Assembly: GCF_000729995.1 (NCBI RefSeq)
Contig: NZ_JNFG01000201.1
Coordinates: 282,342 to 346,341, forward strand
Length of the DNA: 64,000 nucleotides
Direction of reading: 5' to 3'
Source of the DNA: Caballeronia sordidicola
GTDB lineage: Bacteria; Pseudomonadota; Gammaproteobacteria; Burkholderiales; Burkholderiaceae
Shown here: in pieces, positions 33,210 to 43,847 of the stretch
How positions within the stretch are numbered: the first letter of the stretch is position 1
How the letters are laid out: each line of letters begins with the position of its first letter
Position numbers and translations under genes: made by a program
The notes under the pieces: generated by a model
What the model saw: the letters and a program-made list of their open reading frames with translations, nothing else
Database searches by the model: none
Told to the model about the DNA's origin: nothing

Positions 33210-34271
33210 ATGCAAGCGAACCACGCCGGCGAAGCTGCGCCGGAAAAAAACTTCACATCGATTCCGGTGATCGACATCTCCGGCCTGTTCAGCGACAAGC
33301 TGGCGGATCGCCAAGCGGTCGCCAGCGAGCTTGGGCGAGCCGCTCGCAACGTCGGATTCCTTTATATCTCCGGTCACGGGATAGAACCTGTGGTGATCGA
33401 CGCTCTGAGAGAGGCGGCCAAGGACTATTTCAGGCAGCCGATCGAAAAGAAGATGGAGCATTACATAGGTGCGTCCGATACCCACAAGGGATTCGTGCCC
33501 GAGGGTGAAGAGGTCTACGCGAAGGGCAAGCCCGATCATAAGGAGGCGTTCGACGTTGGCTTTGAAGTGCCTGCCGACGATCCCCTGGTGCTCGCCGGAA
33601 CTCCGCTGCTCGGACCGAACCACTGGCCTGCGCTCGACGGGTTCAAGCCTGCCGTGCAACGCTACTACCAGCAGGTGTTTGCGCTTGGACGCGTGCTGTT
33701 CCATGGCTTCGCGCTGGCGTTGGGCCTGCCTGAAGACCACTTCGATGAGCTGGTCACGCGGCCGCCCTCAAAGCTGCGCCTGATTCATTATCCGTTCGAC
33801 GGTGCAGCGCAAGATGCGCCCGGCATCGGCGCGCATACCGACTACGAGTGCTTCACGATCCTGCAAGCCGACGCACCCGGTCTCGAGGTGATGAACGGCC
33901 TTGGCGAATGGATCGATACGCCGCCGCTGCCGGGGACGTTCGTCGTGAACATTGGCGACATGCTGGAAGTGATGACCTCCGGGGCATTCGTTGCCACGGC
34001 CCACCGCGTGCGCACCGTGCGTGAGGAGCGCTACTCGTTCCCGCTGTTCTATGCATGCGACTACCACACGCTCATCAAACCGCTGCCGGCCTTTGCGAAG
34101 GAGGGCGACGAGTACGAGGAGATCGCGATTGGCGAACACATGTATGGGCAGGCGCTGCAAACCTATACCTACCTTCGCCAGCGCGTGGCGGAAGGTCGCG
34201 CGACGCTGCCCTCGCGCGCACGCAAACCGTCCAGTTTCGGGCACCTGAAAAAGGCCGGGCAGCCGGGCTGA
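33210..34271 (+). CDS. 2-oxoglutarate/Fe(II) oxygenase, isopenicillin-N-synthase-like
   Basis: This 353-residue cytoplasmic enzyme has the N-terminal DIOX domain (IPVIDISGLFSD, VGFLYISGHGI) and the jelly-roll core. The iron ligands His209 and Asp211 are in GAHTDYECF and His265 in ATAHRV; the co-substrate Arg274 is in ERYSFPLF. Family members hydroxylate or desaturate small molecules, including amino acids. AGGAG precedes the ATG at 33210; the frame is open further upstream but overlaps the isomerase-like gene. It is followed by the ABC-transporter genes, and it may oxidise the imported substrate or a derivative. Confidence 0.9.
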   Translation: MQANHAGEAAPEKNFTSIPVIDISGLFSDKLADRQAVASELGRAARNVGFLYISGHGIEPVVIDALREAAKDYFRQPIEKKMEHYIGASDTHKGFVPEGEEVYAKGKPDHKEAFDVGFEVPADDPLVLAGTPLLGPNHWPALDGFKPAVQRYYQQVFALGRVLFHGFALALGLPEDHFDELVTRPPSKLRLIHYPFDGAAQDAPGIGAHTDYECFTILQADAPGLEVMNGLGEWIDTPPLPGTFVVNIGDMLEVMTSGAFVATAHRVRTVREERYSFPLFYACDYHTLIKPLPAFAKEGDEYEEIAIGEHMYGQALQTYTYLRQRVAEGRATLPSRARKPSSFGHLKKAGQPG

Positions 34272-34334
34272 TCGCGGGCCGCGCGACTGAGCAAGTTCAT
34301 CAACACACCACCCTTCTTCGAACGGAGTCACACG

Positions 34335-35183
34335 ATGATTTTCAAGCCGGACACCAAGCATTTCCTGATCGCTGCCGCGACTGCCGCGACTGCCTTCTTC
34401 GCCGGCGCATTTGCCATGACCGGTGCGTTTGCACAGACGCCGGCCAATGCCGTTACGCTCGCGCCTGGCCAGTTCAAGGTCGGCATGGAGATTACTTACC
34501 CGCCGTTCGAGTCTTACGATGGCGACAAGGTGGTCGGCTCCGATCCCGATTTTTCACGGGCGCTCGCGAAGCAATTCGGCGCTAGCGCGAGCTTTGTCGA
34601 CACGCGTTTCTCCGGTCTCATCCTCGGCCTGAACGCACGCCATTACGACGCGGTCATTTCCGGCATGTATGTCACGCCCGAGCGGGTAGAGCAGGCCCAG
34701 GCGATTCCTTACGCGCAGACCTCGGCGGCGATCATGGTGGCCGCCAGCAGCACGATCAAACCCAAGACACCCGAAGAACTGTGTGGACTGCATGTGGGCC
34801 TTGAGCAGGGGACGACGTGGGTAGCCCAGTTGCAGACGTTGTCGAAGGATTATTGCAAGGCGAACGGCAAGGGCGAGATCACGGTCAGCGAGTATCCATC
34901 GGCCCCGGAAGTGTTGCAGGCGCTACTTTCGAATAACGTGCAGGCGCAGATGGAAATTGCCGGGGCGGCTCACGCGCTGGCCGCCAAGTCGTCGGGTCGC
35001 GTGGTGGTGGTGCAGTCGCCACAACTAATCTATCCGCAGACGCTGGGTATCTATGTGAGAAAGGATGACACGGCGCTCTACGACACCCTCACCAAGGCAT
35101 TCGACGCGTTGAAGAAAAACGGCGAGTACGAAACCTTGCTCAAGAAATACAACCTGTCCCTGCCGCCCGCCAAGTCGTCCTGA
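34335..35183 (+). CDS. Amino-acid-type ABC transporter solute-binding protein
   Basis: This 282-residue periplasmic receptor has a signal peptide ending GAFAQ and a type 2 binding fold with FKVGMEITYPPFESYDGDKV, GSDPDFSRALAKQFG, FSGLILGLNARHYDAVISGM and the terminal YETLLKKYNL, as in polar amino acid receptors. GGAG precedes the ATG. It is followed by the fused permease-ATPase gene and preceded by the oxygenase gene, so the imported ligand is probably the substrate of the cluster. Whether it binds an amino acid, an opine or a guanidino compound cannot be told. Confidence 0.9.
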   Translation: MIFKPDTKHFLIAAATAATAFFAGAFAMTGAFAQTPANAVTLAPGQFKVGMEITYPPFESYDGDKVVGSDPDFSRALAKQFGASASFVDTRFSGLILGLNARHYDAVISGMYVTPERVEQAQAIPYAQTSAAIMVAASSTIKPKTPEELCGLHVGLEQGTTWVAQLQTLSKDYCKANGKGEITVSEYPSAPEVLQALLSNNVQAQMEIAGAAHALAAKSSGRVVVVQSPQLIYPQTLGIYVRKDDTALYDTLTKAFDALKKNGEYETLLKKYNLSLPPAKSS

Positions 35184-35246
35184 TTTCTGAACGATAGGGC
35201 GATACCTGATCCGATCACCGAGCACCGCGTCTAGCGAGAGGCACTC

Positions 35247-36821
<1,575 letters not shown>

Positions 36822-36835
36822 GGAAACTCAACCCG

Positions 36836-37738
36836 CTACCGCCCGGGATGCTCCTTCAATGTATCGCGGAATTTCTGAATCAGAGGCTCCTTCGAACGCC
36901 CCCGCCTGACGATCAATGCAAACGGCGCCTGATAGCCGAACGCGGCCGGTGCGAGAGCACGCAAACGCCCCGTGTCGACCCATCCTTGAGCGTAATGCTC
37001 CGGCAGGAAACCAATAAACGCGCCGGACAAGATCAGGATCAGTTGCCCTTCCATACTGTCCACTGTCGCTTCGCTACGCTTGAACCCATGCCGCGCCAGC
37101 TCCGTCTGACTCCAGTAGGCGCGCCCGACCATCCGCTGCTGACTGATCGTTTCCTGCGGAATTTGACGTTCATTGAAAAGCGGATGGCTGTCGCTGCAAT
37201 ACAACCAGTGCTGCTCGCGATAAAGCGAATGGTAGATCAGCCCGTTCATGCGTAACTGAAACGCGCCGATCGCGAGATCAAGCCGATTTCCCAGCACGCT
37301 AAGCTGTAATTCATAAGGACTTTGCACATGCAAATGCAAATGCAGCGCCGGATGCGCGCGCGTAAATGCACCAATGATCTCGGAGAGCGGCAACGCCTTG
37401 TCGCTGACCGTGGAATCCAGTACGCCAAGCTTGATACTGCCGCGCAATTCCCCGCGCAGCCCGGCGGCGTAACGCTCGAAACCGTCAACCTCGCCAAGCA
37501 GCCGCAACGCTTCCTGATGGAACTCCTCACCCTTCGGTGTCAGACTAAAACCGCCGCGCCCGCGATGACACAACACAACGCCCACCAGGGACTCCAACTG
37601 GCTCATGTAGGTGCTGATGGCCGACGTGGACAGGTTGAGTTCCTGCTGTGCCGCGGCAAAACCCTGATGTCGGATCACGCAAGTAAAGATGCGCAGCAGG
37701 CGTGCTTCAGGCAATACAGTGGCCACATCAAACTCCAT
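36836..37738 (-). CDS. LysR-family transcriptional regulator
   Basis: This 300-residue regulator has an N-terminal winged helix-turn-helix (ARLLRIFTCVIRHQGFAAAQ, LNLSTSAISTYMSQLESLVG) and a type 2 periplasmic-like effector domain. It lies between the two catabolic operons, convergent with the transporter gene (14 bp) and divergent from the ureohydrolase gene. A TTAG-N11-CTAA motif lies in the divergent region and an equal one is found upstream of the isomerase-oxygenase-transporter operon, so it is likely to control both. The effector is probably the imported compound or its product. Confidence 0.9.
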   Translation of the reverse strand: MEFDVATVLPEARLLRIFTCVIRHQGFAAAQQELNLSTSAISTYMSQLESLVGVVLCHRGRGGFSLTPKGEEFHQEALRLLGEVDGFERYAAGLRGELRGSIKLGVLDSTVSDKALPLSEIIGAFTRAHPALHLHLHVQSPYELQLSVLGNRLDLAIGAFQLRMNGLIYHSLYREQHWLYCSDSHPLFNERQIPQETISQQRMVGRAYWSQTELARHGFKRSEATVDSMEGQLILILSGAFIGFLPEHYAQGWVDTGRLRALAPAAFGYQAPFALIVRRGRSKEPLIQKFRDTLKEHPGR

Positions 37739-37820
37739 CGAATAGGGTAAATGCCGGCAAGCGAACTGCCCGTTGCCGGCGAGGCTTAAGCAATCCCCCC
37801 GGCCCGGACGTGCCGATACT

Positions 37821-37839
37821 TTAGAAATAACTGAACTAA
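37821..37839. promoter_or_regulatory. LysR-type operator (TTAG-N11-CTAA), copy 2
   Basis: TTAG-N11-CTAA is a T-N11-A dyad between the divergent LysR and ureohydrolase genes, 87 bp before the latter. The extended frame TTTAGAAA-N6-AACTAA is shared base for base with copy 1 at 32215-32234. Confidence 0.65.
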
Positions 37840-37925
37840 ATATTTCACACCAGCACTTTGTTGGTGCGCCGGTAAGAGCCAGAATTCAATCCAGACAGCT
37901 GGACGAAAGAACGTGAGGAAGTGCC

Positions 37926-38876
37926 ATGGAAAAGATCTTTCATCAACCGCTCGGCGGTAATGAAATGCCGCGCTTTGGCGGCATTGCCACGATGATGCGC
38001 TTGCCGCATCTCGCCTCGGCTGCCGGCCTGGACGCTGCGTTTATCGGCGTGCCGCTGGACATCGGCGCGTCGCTGCGCGCGGGTACCCGCTTCGGCCCGC
38101 GCGGAATTCGCGCCGAGTCCGTCATGATCCGGCCTTACAACATGGCGACCGGCGCCGCTCCGTTCGACTCGCTTTCAGTGGCCGATATTGGCGACGTGGC
38201 CATCAATACCTTCAATCTGCTGGACGCTGTGCGGATCATCGAAGAGTCGTATGAGCGCATCGTCGAGCAAAATGTGGTGCCGCTGACGCTTGGCGGCGAT
38301 CACACCATTACGCTGCCGATCCTGCGCGCGCTGCATCGCAAGCATGGCAAGATCGGCCTTGTGCATGTCGATGCTCACGCCGATGTCAACGACCACATGT
38401 TCGGCGAGAAGATCGCCCACGGCACGACCTTCCGGCGCGCGGTGGAGGAGGGCCTGCTCGATTGCGAGCGTGTGGTACAAATCGGCTTGCGTGCCCAGGG
38501 TTATACCGCGGACGACTTCAACTGGAGCCGCCGGCAAGGCTTTCGCGTGGTGCAGGCGGAAGAGTGCTGGCACAAGTCGCTCGACCCGCTGATGGCCGAA
38601 GTCCGCGCCAAGGTGGCGGGCGGTCCGGTGTACCTGAGCTTCGACATCGACGGTATTGATCCAGCGTGGGCACCGGGCACGGGCACGCCCGAGATCGGCG
38701 GGCTGACGACGATTCAAGGCATCGAGATCATCCGTGGTTGTCATGGGCTGGATCTGATCGGATGCGATCTGGTCGAAGTGTCGCCACCCTACGATACGAG
38801 CGGGAACACGTCGCTGCTGGGCGCGAACCTGCTTTATGAAATGCTGTGCGTGCTACCGGGCGTGAAGCGTCGCTAA
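37926..38876 (+). CDS. Ureohydrolase family protein (agmatinase-like)
   Basis: This 316-residue enzyme hydrolyses a guanidino group to release urea, using two metal ions. All ligands are visible: His126 in GGDHT, Asp149, His151 and Asp153 in VDAHADVND, and Asp240 and Asp242 in SFDIDGIDP. Length and motifs fit the agmatinase, guanidinobutyrase and guanidinopropionase group. The neighbours (oxygenase, amino-acid-type transporter, aldolase, 2-hydroxyacid dehydrogenase) suggest a substrate other than agmatine. The gene is divergent from the LysR gene and heads an operon with the next two genes. Confidence 0.9.
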   Translation: MEKIFHQPLGGNEMPRFGGIATMMRLPHLASAAGLDAAFIGVPLDIGASLRAGTRFGPRGIRAESVMIRPYNMATGAAPFDSLSVADIGDVAINTFNLLDAVRIIEESYERIVEQNVVPLTLGGDHTITLPILRALHRKHGKIGLVHVDAHADVNDHMFGEKIAHGTTFRRAVEEGLLDCERVVQIGLRAQGYTADDFNWSRRQGFRVVQAEECWHKSLDPLMAEVRAKVAGGPVYLSFDIDGIDPAWAPGTGTPEIGGLTTIQGIEIIRGCHGLDLIGCDLVEVSPPYDTSGNTSLLGANLLYEMLCVLPGVKRR

Positions 38877-38925
38877 GCTTCATCTTCAAGCCTCAAGCTG
38901 CGACATCAGGAGGAAGGATCAAAAC

Positions 38926-39696
38926 ATGGAAACCATTACTACGCCCATCATGGCGGCCGAACAAAAGGTCCGTGAGGACCTGGCGGCGTTGTATCGGCTG
39001 ATGGCGCATTTCCGCATGACGGACATGATCGACACGCATATCACCGCGCGTTTGCCGGGTTCGAAACCCGCGTTCCTGATCAACCGGTACGGCGTGTTGT
39101 TCCATGAAATGCGTGCTTCGGACCTGGTCAAGATCGACTACGAGGGCAAGGTGATCGACGAGCGTGCACGCGATACGCCCGAGCTCTTTATTGTCAATGA
39201 GGCTGGTTTTACGATCCACTCGGCGATTCACATGGCGCGCGAGGACATCGCTTTCGTCGTGCATACGCATACTGCGGCCGGAACCGCTGTGTCGGCGCAA
39301 GAGCAAGGGCTTTTGCCCATCAGCCAGCATGCGCTGAAGTTCTACGGCAAGCTGGGTTACCACGACTATGAAGGCATTGCGCTTGACCTGGGCGAGCGCG
39401 CGCGCCTGGTTGCCGATCTCGGCCCACACAAGGCGATGATCCTGCGCAACCACGGCCTGCTCGCCGGCGGTGCAACTGCTGCGCATGCGTTTCACGAGAT
39501 CTACTTTCTCGAGCGCGCTTGCCAGGCGCAGGTGCAGGCGCTGGCCGGAGGTGTGCAACTGCGCATACCGCCGGCCCATGTCCGCGAACTCACCGCGCGG
39601 CAGTTCGACTCGGAAGGGGCGGACGCCATCATCGAACTGGCATGGCAAGCGGCGCTGCGCCTGATAGCCGATAACCTTCCCGACTACCGGTCCTGA
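38926..39696 (+). CDS. Class II aldolase/adducin family protein
   Basis: This 256-residue protein has the class II aldolase fold with zinc-ligand histidines in VHTHTAAGTAVSAQ and in ILRNHGLLAGG, and the early DMIDTHITARLPG segment. Relatives cleave or epimerise sugar phosphates, or act on small hydroxy-acids; many in Burkholderia catabolic clusters have unknown substrates. It starts 49 bp after the ureohydrolase with a fair ribosome-binding site (AGGAGGAAGGATC). The acidic residue that acts in true aldolases is not obvious, so the reaction is open. Confidence 0.85.
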   Translation: METITTPIMAAEQKVREDLAALYRLMAHFRMTDMIDTHITARLPGSKPAFLINRYGVLFHEMRASDLVKIDYEGKVIDERARDTPELFIVNEAGFTIHSAIHMAREDIAFVVHTHTAAGTAVSAQEQGLLPISQHALKFYGKLGYHDYEGIALDLGERARLVADLGPHKAMILRNHGLLAGGATAAHAFHEIYFLERACQAQVQALAGGVQLRIPPAHVRELTARQFDSEGADAIIELAWQAALRLIADNLPDYRS

Positions 39697-39763
39697 TCCG
39701 CCATCCGGCTGCATGATCATCGCGTCGTGTGCCGGTGTCCCTTGATCGTTTCCCGAGCCAATC

Positions 39764-40687
39764 ATGACCAAGCTCGTACTCATCAGCCGCGATCATGACA
39801 TGTCGGCGCTGGCGCCCGTGATCGTCGCAGCGGCCCCAGAACTACAGGTCCAGTTGTTCGGCGCTCCTGGCGCCGGCGATGCTCAAGTCGCCGTGTGCTG
39901 GAATCCACCGGCGGGCGCGTTGCGCTCGCTGCCCGAGCTCCGGCTGGTGCATGGCATTGCTGCCGGCGTCGACAACATCTTGTGTGATCCCCATCTGCCT
40001 GCAGTGCCGATATGCCGCGTGGTCGATCCGTATCAGGCACGCGCCATGAGCGAATTTGTCATGTGGGGTGCGCTGCATTTTCATCGACAGTTCGATCAGG
40101 TACTTGCCAATCAGCGAGCCGGACTATGGCAGGTGCCGGTGCAAAAACTCGCAAGCGATTGCACCATCGGCGTGATGGGGCTCGGTGAAATCGGTGCGCG
40201 CGTTGCCACCGACTTGCTGCATGCAGGTTTTACGGTGAAGGGCTGGGCGCGCAGTGGCAGGACGTTGCCGGGCATCCAGTCATTCAGCGGCCGGGACGCG
40301 TTGCCTGCGTTCCTGTCGGGCGTCGATATCCTCGTGTGTCTATTGCCGCTGACCAGCGAGACACGCGGTTTGTTGAACGCCGATGTGCTGGGGCAATTGA
40401 ACCCGGGCGCGAAACTGATTCATGTCGGCCGGGGTGAGCATCTGGTGATGGACGCATTGCTTGCGGCATTGTCCAACGGACACATGGACGGCGCGATTGT
40501 CGATGTTTTTCCCAACGAACCGCTGCCGCCCGATGATCCGCTTTGGCGCCATCCGAAGCTCATCGTCACGCCGCATATGGCGGCAATCGCAAGCCTCGAA
40601 ACCATTGGTTCGCAGATCGCCCAGAACGTGCGACGTCTGGTGCGTGGCGAGCCGCTTAACAATCAGGTCGACGTGAGTCGGCACTAG
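39764..40687 (+). CDS. 2-hydroxyacid dehydrogenase, GhrA-like
   Basis: This 307-residue NAD(P)H-dependent enzyme has the Rossmann GLGEIGARV motif (about 142-150). The catalytic Arg is in HVGRGEHLV, the Glu in FPNEPLPPDD and the His in VTPHMAAI, as in glyoxylate/hydroxypyruvate reductase A. It would reduce a 2-oxo acid or oxidise a 2-hydroxy acid, such as a product of the aldolase-family protein upstream. It follows 67 bp after that gene on the same strand and ends 24 bp from the convergent binding-protein gene. Confidence 0.9.
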   Translation: MTKLVLISRDHDMSALAPVIVAAAPELQVQLFGAPGAGDAQVAVCWNPPAGALRSLPELRLVHGIAAGVDNILCDPHLPAVPICRVVDPYQARAMSEFVMWGALHFHRQFDQVLANQRAGLWQVPVQKLASDCTIGVMGLGEIGARVATDLLHAGFTVKGWARSGRTLPGIQSFSGRDALPAFLSGVDILVCLLPLTSETRGLLNADVLGQLNPGAKLIHVGRGEHLVMDALLAALSNGHMDGAIVDVFPNEPLPPDDPLWRHPKLIVTPHMAAIASLETIGSQIAQNVRRLVRGEPLNNQVDVSRH

Positions 40688-40711
40688 CGAACGCCAACCG
40701 CTTGCTTCCAT

Positions 40712-41923
40712 TTACTTCCACAACGCGCAACGCGATATGGCCTTGGTCCCGAACGCCTGCTCGCCGGGTATGATCGCGGTGATCGTGTAGAAATCCCACG
40801 GCTGCTTGGACTCCGAGGGTTTCTTCACTTGCATCAGGTACATGTCGTGAATCATGGTGCCGTCGGGCCGGATATAACCCTTGGCGTACATGTCGTCGAT
40901 CTTCATCTTGTGCAGTTGCTCCATCACCTTCGTGCTGTCAGTCGTTCCTGCCGCCTGCACCGCCTTCAGGTAAGTGGTCGCAGCCGAATAGTCCGCGGCT
41001 TGCAAGCTAGTGGGCATCTTCTTCATCTTGGCGAAGTAGCGCTGCGCCCATTTGCGGGTATCGGCGTCCTTGTTCCAGTACCAGCTGTCGGTCGCGAGAA
41101 GACCTTGGGCGGTCTCTAGCCCGATGCTGTGGATGTCGGTGAGAAAGATCAGCAGAGCGGCAATTTTCATCGACTTGGTCAGGCCGAATTCCTTCGCTGC
41201 CTTGATTGAGTTGATCGTGTCGCCGCCCGCGTTTGCAAGCCCCAGGACCTGTGCTTTCGATGCCTGCGCTTGCAACAGGAACGATGAGAAATCCGATGCC
41301 GATAACGGATGCCGCACCGCGCCGAGTACCTGCCCGCCATTCGCCTTCACGACCTCGGACGTGTTCTTTTCGAGTGCCTTGCCAAACGCATAGTCGGCGG
41401 TCAGGAAGTACCAGGTCTTGCCGCCTTGCTTCGTCACGGCCTGGCCGGTACCGTTGGCAAGCGCGACGGTATCGTAGGCGTAATGGACCGTGTAGGGCGT
41501 GCATTGCTCATTGGTCAGTGCATCGACACCGGCCCCTACGTTGATGTACGGAATCTTCTTTTCAGCGGCTATCTGGTTGGTCGCGAGCGCGGTCGCCGAA
41601 TTCGTGCCGCCGATGATCCCGTTGACACCGTCGCGGTCGATCCACTCGCGCGCTTTCGATGCCGCAATGTCCGCCTTGTTCTGGTGATCGCCATACAGTA
41701 GTTCGATGGGCTTGCCGTTCACCTTGCCGCCGAAGTCGTCGATCGCCATGCGAATGGCTTCGAGGCCTCCCTGGCCGTCGGAGTCGGAGTAGAGCCCTGA
41801 GAGGTCTGTAATGAAGCCGAGCTTGACTGAGTCGGCCGCTGCATGCGCCGCGCTCGCGGTGAAGCTCAGGATGGCTGCCATAACGAGGCCGCACGTAGAG
41901 CGTCGGGCGAGTGTGTTGTTCAT
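40712..41923 (-). CDS. Branched-chain-type ABC transporter solute-binding protein
   Basis: This 403-residue periplasmic protein has a signal peptide (MAAILSFTASAAHAA) and a type 1 binding fold (VKLGFITDLSGLYSDSDGQG, LLYGDHQNKADIAASKAREW, RPDGTMIHDMYLMQVKKP), as in LivK-like receptors for amides, short-chain amino acids or aromatic acids. GGAGA precedes the ATG at 41923; an ATG at 41935 overlaps that site. It has no permease or ATPase genes next to it. It is convergent with the dehydrogenase gene and may provide a second uptake route for the cluster or belong to an unlinked transporter. Confidence 0.88.
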   Translation of the reverse strand: MNNTLARRSTCGLVMAAILSFTASAAHAAADSVKLGFITDLSGLYSDSDGQGGLEAIRMAIDDFGGKVNGKPIELLYGDHQNKADIAASKAREWIDRDGVNGIIGGTNSATALATNQIAAEKKIPYINVGAGVDALTNEQCTPYTVHYAYDTVALANGTGQAVTKQGGKTWYFLTADYAFGKALEKNTSEVVKANGGQVLGAVRHPLSASDFSSFLLQAQASKAQVLGLANAGGDTINSIKAAKEFGLTKSMKIAALLIFLTDIHSIGLETAQGLLATDSWYWNKDADTRKWAQRYFAKMKKMPTSLQAADYSAATTYLKAVQAAGTTDSTKVMEQLHKMKIDDMYAKGYIRPDGTMIHDMYLMQVKKPSESKQPWDFYTITAIIPGEQAFGTKAISRCALWK

Positions 41924-41960
41924 TCGTGTCTCCATTGGTTCTTATGGGCGGCCTGGGGCC

Positions 41961-41990
41961 GCTGTATATGGCTGTGTATCGCTGTATATG
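41961..41990. repeat. 10-bp tandem repeat, three copies
   Basis: The units gctgtatatg, gctgtgtatc and gctgtatatg stand in line upstream of the binding-protein gene, another case of a 10-bp unit in a promoter region of this window. Confidence 0.55.
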
Positions 41991-42092
41991 CTCGATATGC
42001 TTGAAGGGCGGCTCGTGCGAGCAATCCGTCAGGGTCGAAAATATCCGCTTGGGACGAATGAAGTCAAGACTTACAGCACTGATGTTGCGGCG

Positions 42093-42845
42093 CTACTCGA
42101 CGTCGTCATCATCCGGTGCAGCGGTTTCATGGGTCATTGCGGCGTTTGCGAGCGATGTAGCCTCCACTGGCGACGCTTGTCTGCGCTCGCTATAGCGATC
42201 AGTCAGGTAGGACGAACGATCGCGCACAAGCAGGGTGAACTTGACCAGTTCCTCCATGACATCCACTACGCGGTCATAGTACGCGGACGGTTTCATCCGG
42301 CCGCCGGCATCGAACTCCTTGTACGCCATGGCAACCGATGACTGGTTCGGAATAGTCACCATCCGCATCCATCGGCCGAGGACGCGCAACGCGTTGACGG
42401 CATTGAACGATTGCGATCCGCCGCTTACCTGCATGACCGCGAGCGTACGGCCTTGCGTGGGCCTGACTGCGCCGATTTCCAGCGGAATCCAGTCGATCTG
42501 GTTCTTGAATACCGAGGTTAGCGTTCCATGCCGTTCCGGGCTGCACCAGACTTGTCCTTCCGACCACGCGGACAACGCGCGCAGCTCCGCTACTTTCGGA
42601 TGATCGGCTGGAACGCTGTCGGTGATCGGCAGGCCGTGCGGATCGAAGACCTTTGTCTCGGCGCCGAAATGGTTAAGGATGCGTTCAGCCTCGAGAGTCA
42701 GGAGGCGGCTGTATGACGTGGGGCGCAGTGAACCATACAGCAGCAGGATCCGCGGCGGATGGGTTGCAACGGACTCGGGCGCCAGCTTGTCGATACTCGG
42801 GATGTCGATGTGCGCGTGGCTAATATTATGCATTCCTGATGACAT
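42093..42845 (-). CDS. arsH: ArsH, NADPH-dependent FMN reductase of arsenic resistance
   Basis: This 250-residue flavoprotein oxidises trivalent organoarsenicals to the less toxic pentavalent forms. It has the flavodoxin-like FMN-binding segment LLLYGSLRPTSYSRLLTLEA and the ArsH signatures VWCSPERHGTLTSVFKNQID and VMQVSGGSQSFNAVNALRVL. The start at 42845 overlaps the arsC stop (TAATG), so it is translated by coupling; an ATG four codons later is possible. It is the last gene of the arsR-arsC-arsH operon. Confidence 0.93.
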   Translation of the reverse strand: MSSGMHNISHAHIDIPSIDKLAPESVATHPPRILLLYGSLRPTSYSRLLTLEAERILNHFGAETKVFDPHGLPITDSVPADHPKVAELRALSAWSEGQVWCSPERHGTLTSVFKNQIDWIPLEIGAVRPTQGRTLAVMQVSGGSQSFNAVNALRVLGRWMRMVTIPNQSSVAMAYKEFDAGGRMKPSAYYDRVVDVMEELVKFTLLVRDRSSYLTDRYSERRQASPVEATSLANAAMTHETAAPDDDDVE

Positions 42846-43267
42846 TAACGAACCCGGTTACCTTTGCCATCGATCACGACCTCGCCATCTTCTTTACTGA
42901 ACGGTCCTTTCTGCGTCTCGGTGAGAATCTCCAGAAGCAGTTCGGAGGGCCTGCACAAACGCGTGCCTGCGGGCGTGACCACGAACGGGCGATTGATGAG
43001 GACAGGGTGCGCCAGCATGGCATCCAGCAATTGTTCGTCCGCGAGCGTTGCATCGGCGAGACCGAGTTCCGCGAATAGTTTCTCTTTTTCCCTGATCGCT
43101 TGCCGGACGCTCAGTCCCGCATCCTTGATCATCCTGGATAGCGTGCTGCGACTGGGCGGCGTCTTGAGGTACTCGATCACTTCCGGTTCAACGCCCGCAT
43201 TGCGGATCAGCGCCAGCGTATTGCGCGACGTGCCGCAAGCGGGGTTATGGTAAATCGTGACGGTCAT
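42845..43267 (-). CDS. arsC: ArsC-type arsenate reductase (glutaredoxin-dependent)
   Basis: This 140-residue cytoplasmic enzyme reduces arsenate to arsenite with glutathione and glutaredoxin. The catalytic cysteine is Cys11 in YHNPACGTSRN, with the arginines in INRPFVVTPAGTRLCRPSE. The ATG at 43267 is used because GGAG and AAGG lie upstream; the frame can extend to 43282. It follows arsR by about 50 bp and is coupled to arsH. Arsenite made here needs an exit route, and none is encoded in the cluster. Confidence 0.92.
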   Translation of the reverse strand: MTVTIYHNPACGTSRNTLALIRNAGVEPEVIEYLKTPPSRSTLSRMIKDAGLSVRQAIREKEKLFAELGLADATLADEQLLDAMLAHPVLINRPFVVTPAGTRLCRPSELLLEILTETQKGPFSKEDGEVVIDGKGNRVR

Positions 43268-43318
43268 GCCTTGAGTCTCCATGAATTGTTAAAGAGGGGC
43301 GTGCTTCACCAACGCCGT

Positions 43319-43642
43319 TTAGCGGGTGCGTTTCGACACCGCGCTCGCCGAACACGTGCGGCCTTCGCAGCAATTTTCGGTGAGGAAGCCAATGAGTCCA
43401 CTCATGGCGTTGAAGTTCGCTGAGTAGAAGATGAAGCGGCCGTCCTGGCGCGCATCGACCAGCCCGGCGTGTGAAAGGTCCTTCAGATGAAACGAAAGAC
43501 TTGATGGTGAGACGCCGAGTTGCTGAGCAATGTCCCCGGCCGCCAGACCCTCCGGACCCGCCACGACCAGCGCACGAAAGATTGCCAGCCGCGACTCGTG
43601 CGCGAGCGCGCCCAGCGCACGGACAACGGTATTTGATTTCAT
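43319..43642 (-). CDS. arsR: ArsR-family arsenite-responsive repressor
   Basis: This 107-residue winged-helix repressor has the DNA-reading segment LAAGDIAQQLGVSPSSLSFH and a C-terminal cysteine cluster, Cys91, Cys92 and Cys97 (ENCCEGRTC). A C-terminal trio of this kind binds As(III) in some ArsR proteins, unlike the CVC site in the reading helix of the E. coli protein, which is absent here. The ATG at 43642 is preferred over that at 43678, since homology starts at MKSNTVV. A perfect palindrome lies 27 bp upstream. Confidence 0.9.
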   Translation of the reverse strand: MKSNTVVRALGALAHESRLAIFRALVVAGPEGLAAGDIAQQLGVSPSSLSFHLKDLSHAGLVDARQDGRFIFYSANFNAMSGLIGFLTENCCEGRTCSASAVSKRTR

Positions 43643-43668
43643 GCGCCAAAGCGTACAACAAACGTTTT

Positions 43669-43694
43669 TACATTTCAATGATTATTGAAATGTA
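43669..43694. promoter_or_regulatory. ArsR operator palindrome
   Basis: TACATTTCAAT-N4-ATTGAAATGTA is a perfect 11-bp inverted repeat just upstream of arsR. It has the TTCAA/TTGAA core usual for ArsR sites and very likely autoregulates the operon. Confidence 0.8.
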
Positions 43695-43847
43695 AGCTTG
43701 GGCGACTTAAGCATTTGCTCAAGTGACGCCGGTGTTTGCCGTTAAAGGGTATGGGCCGGATGACGCTGTCGGCCTCGGTTGCGTTCGCTTGCATCGACGT
43801 GCGCCACCGCTTGGATATCGATGTGAGAATTAAAAAGCGAGACCAAC

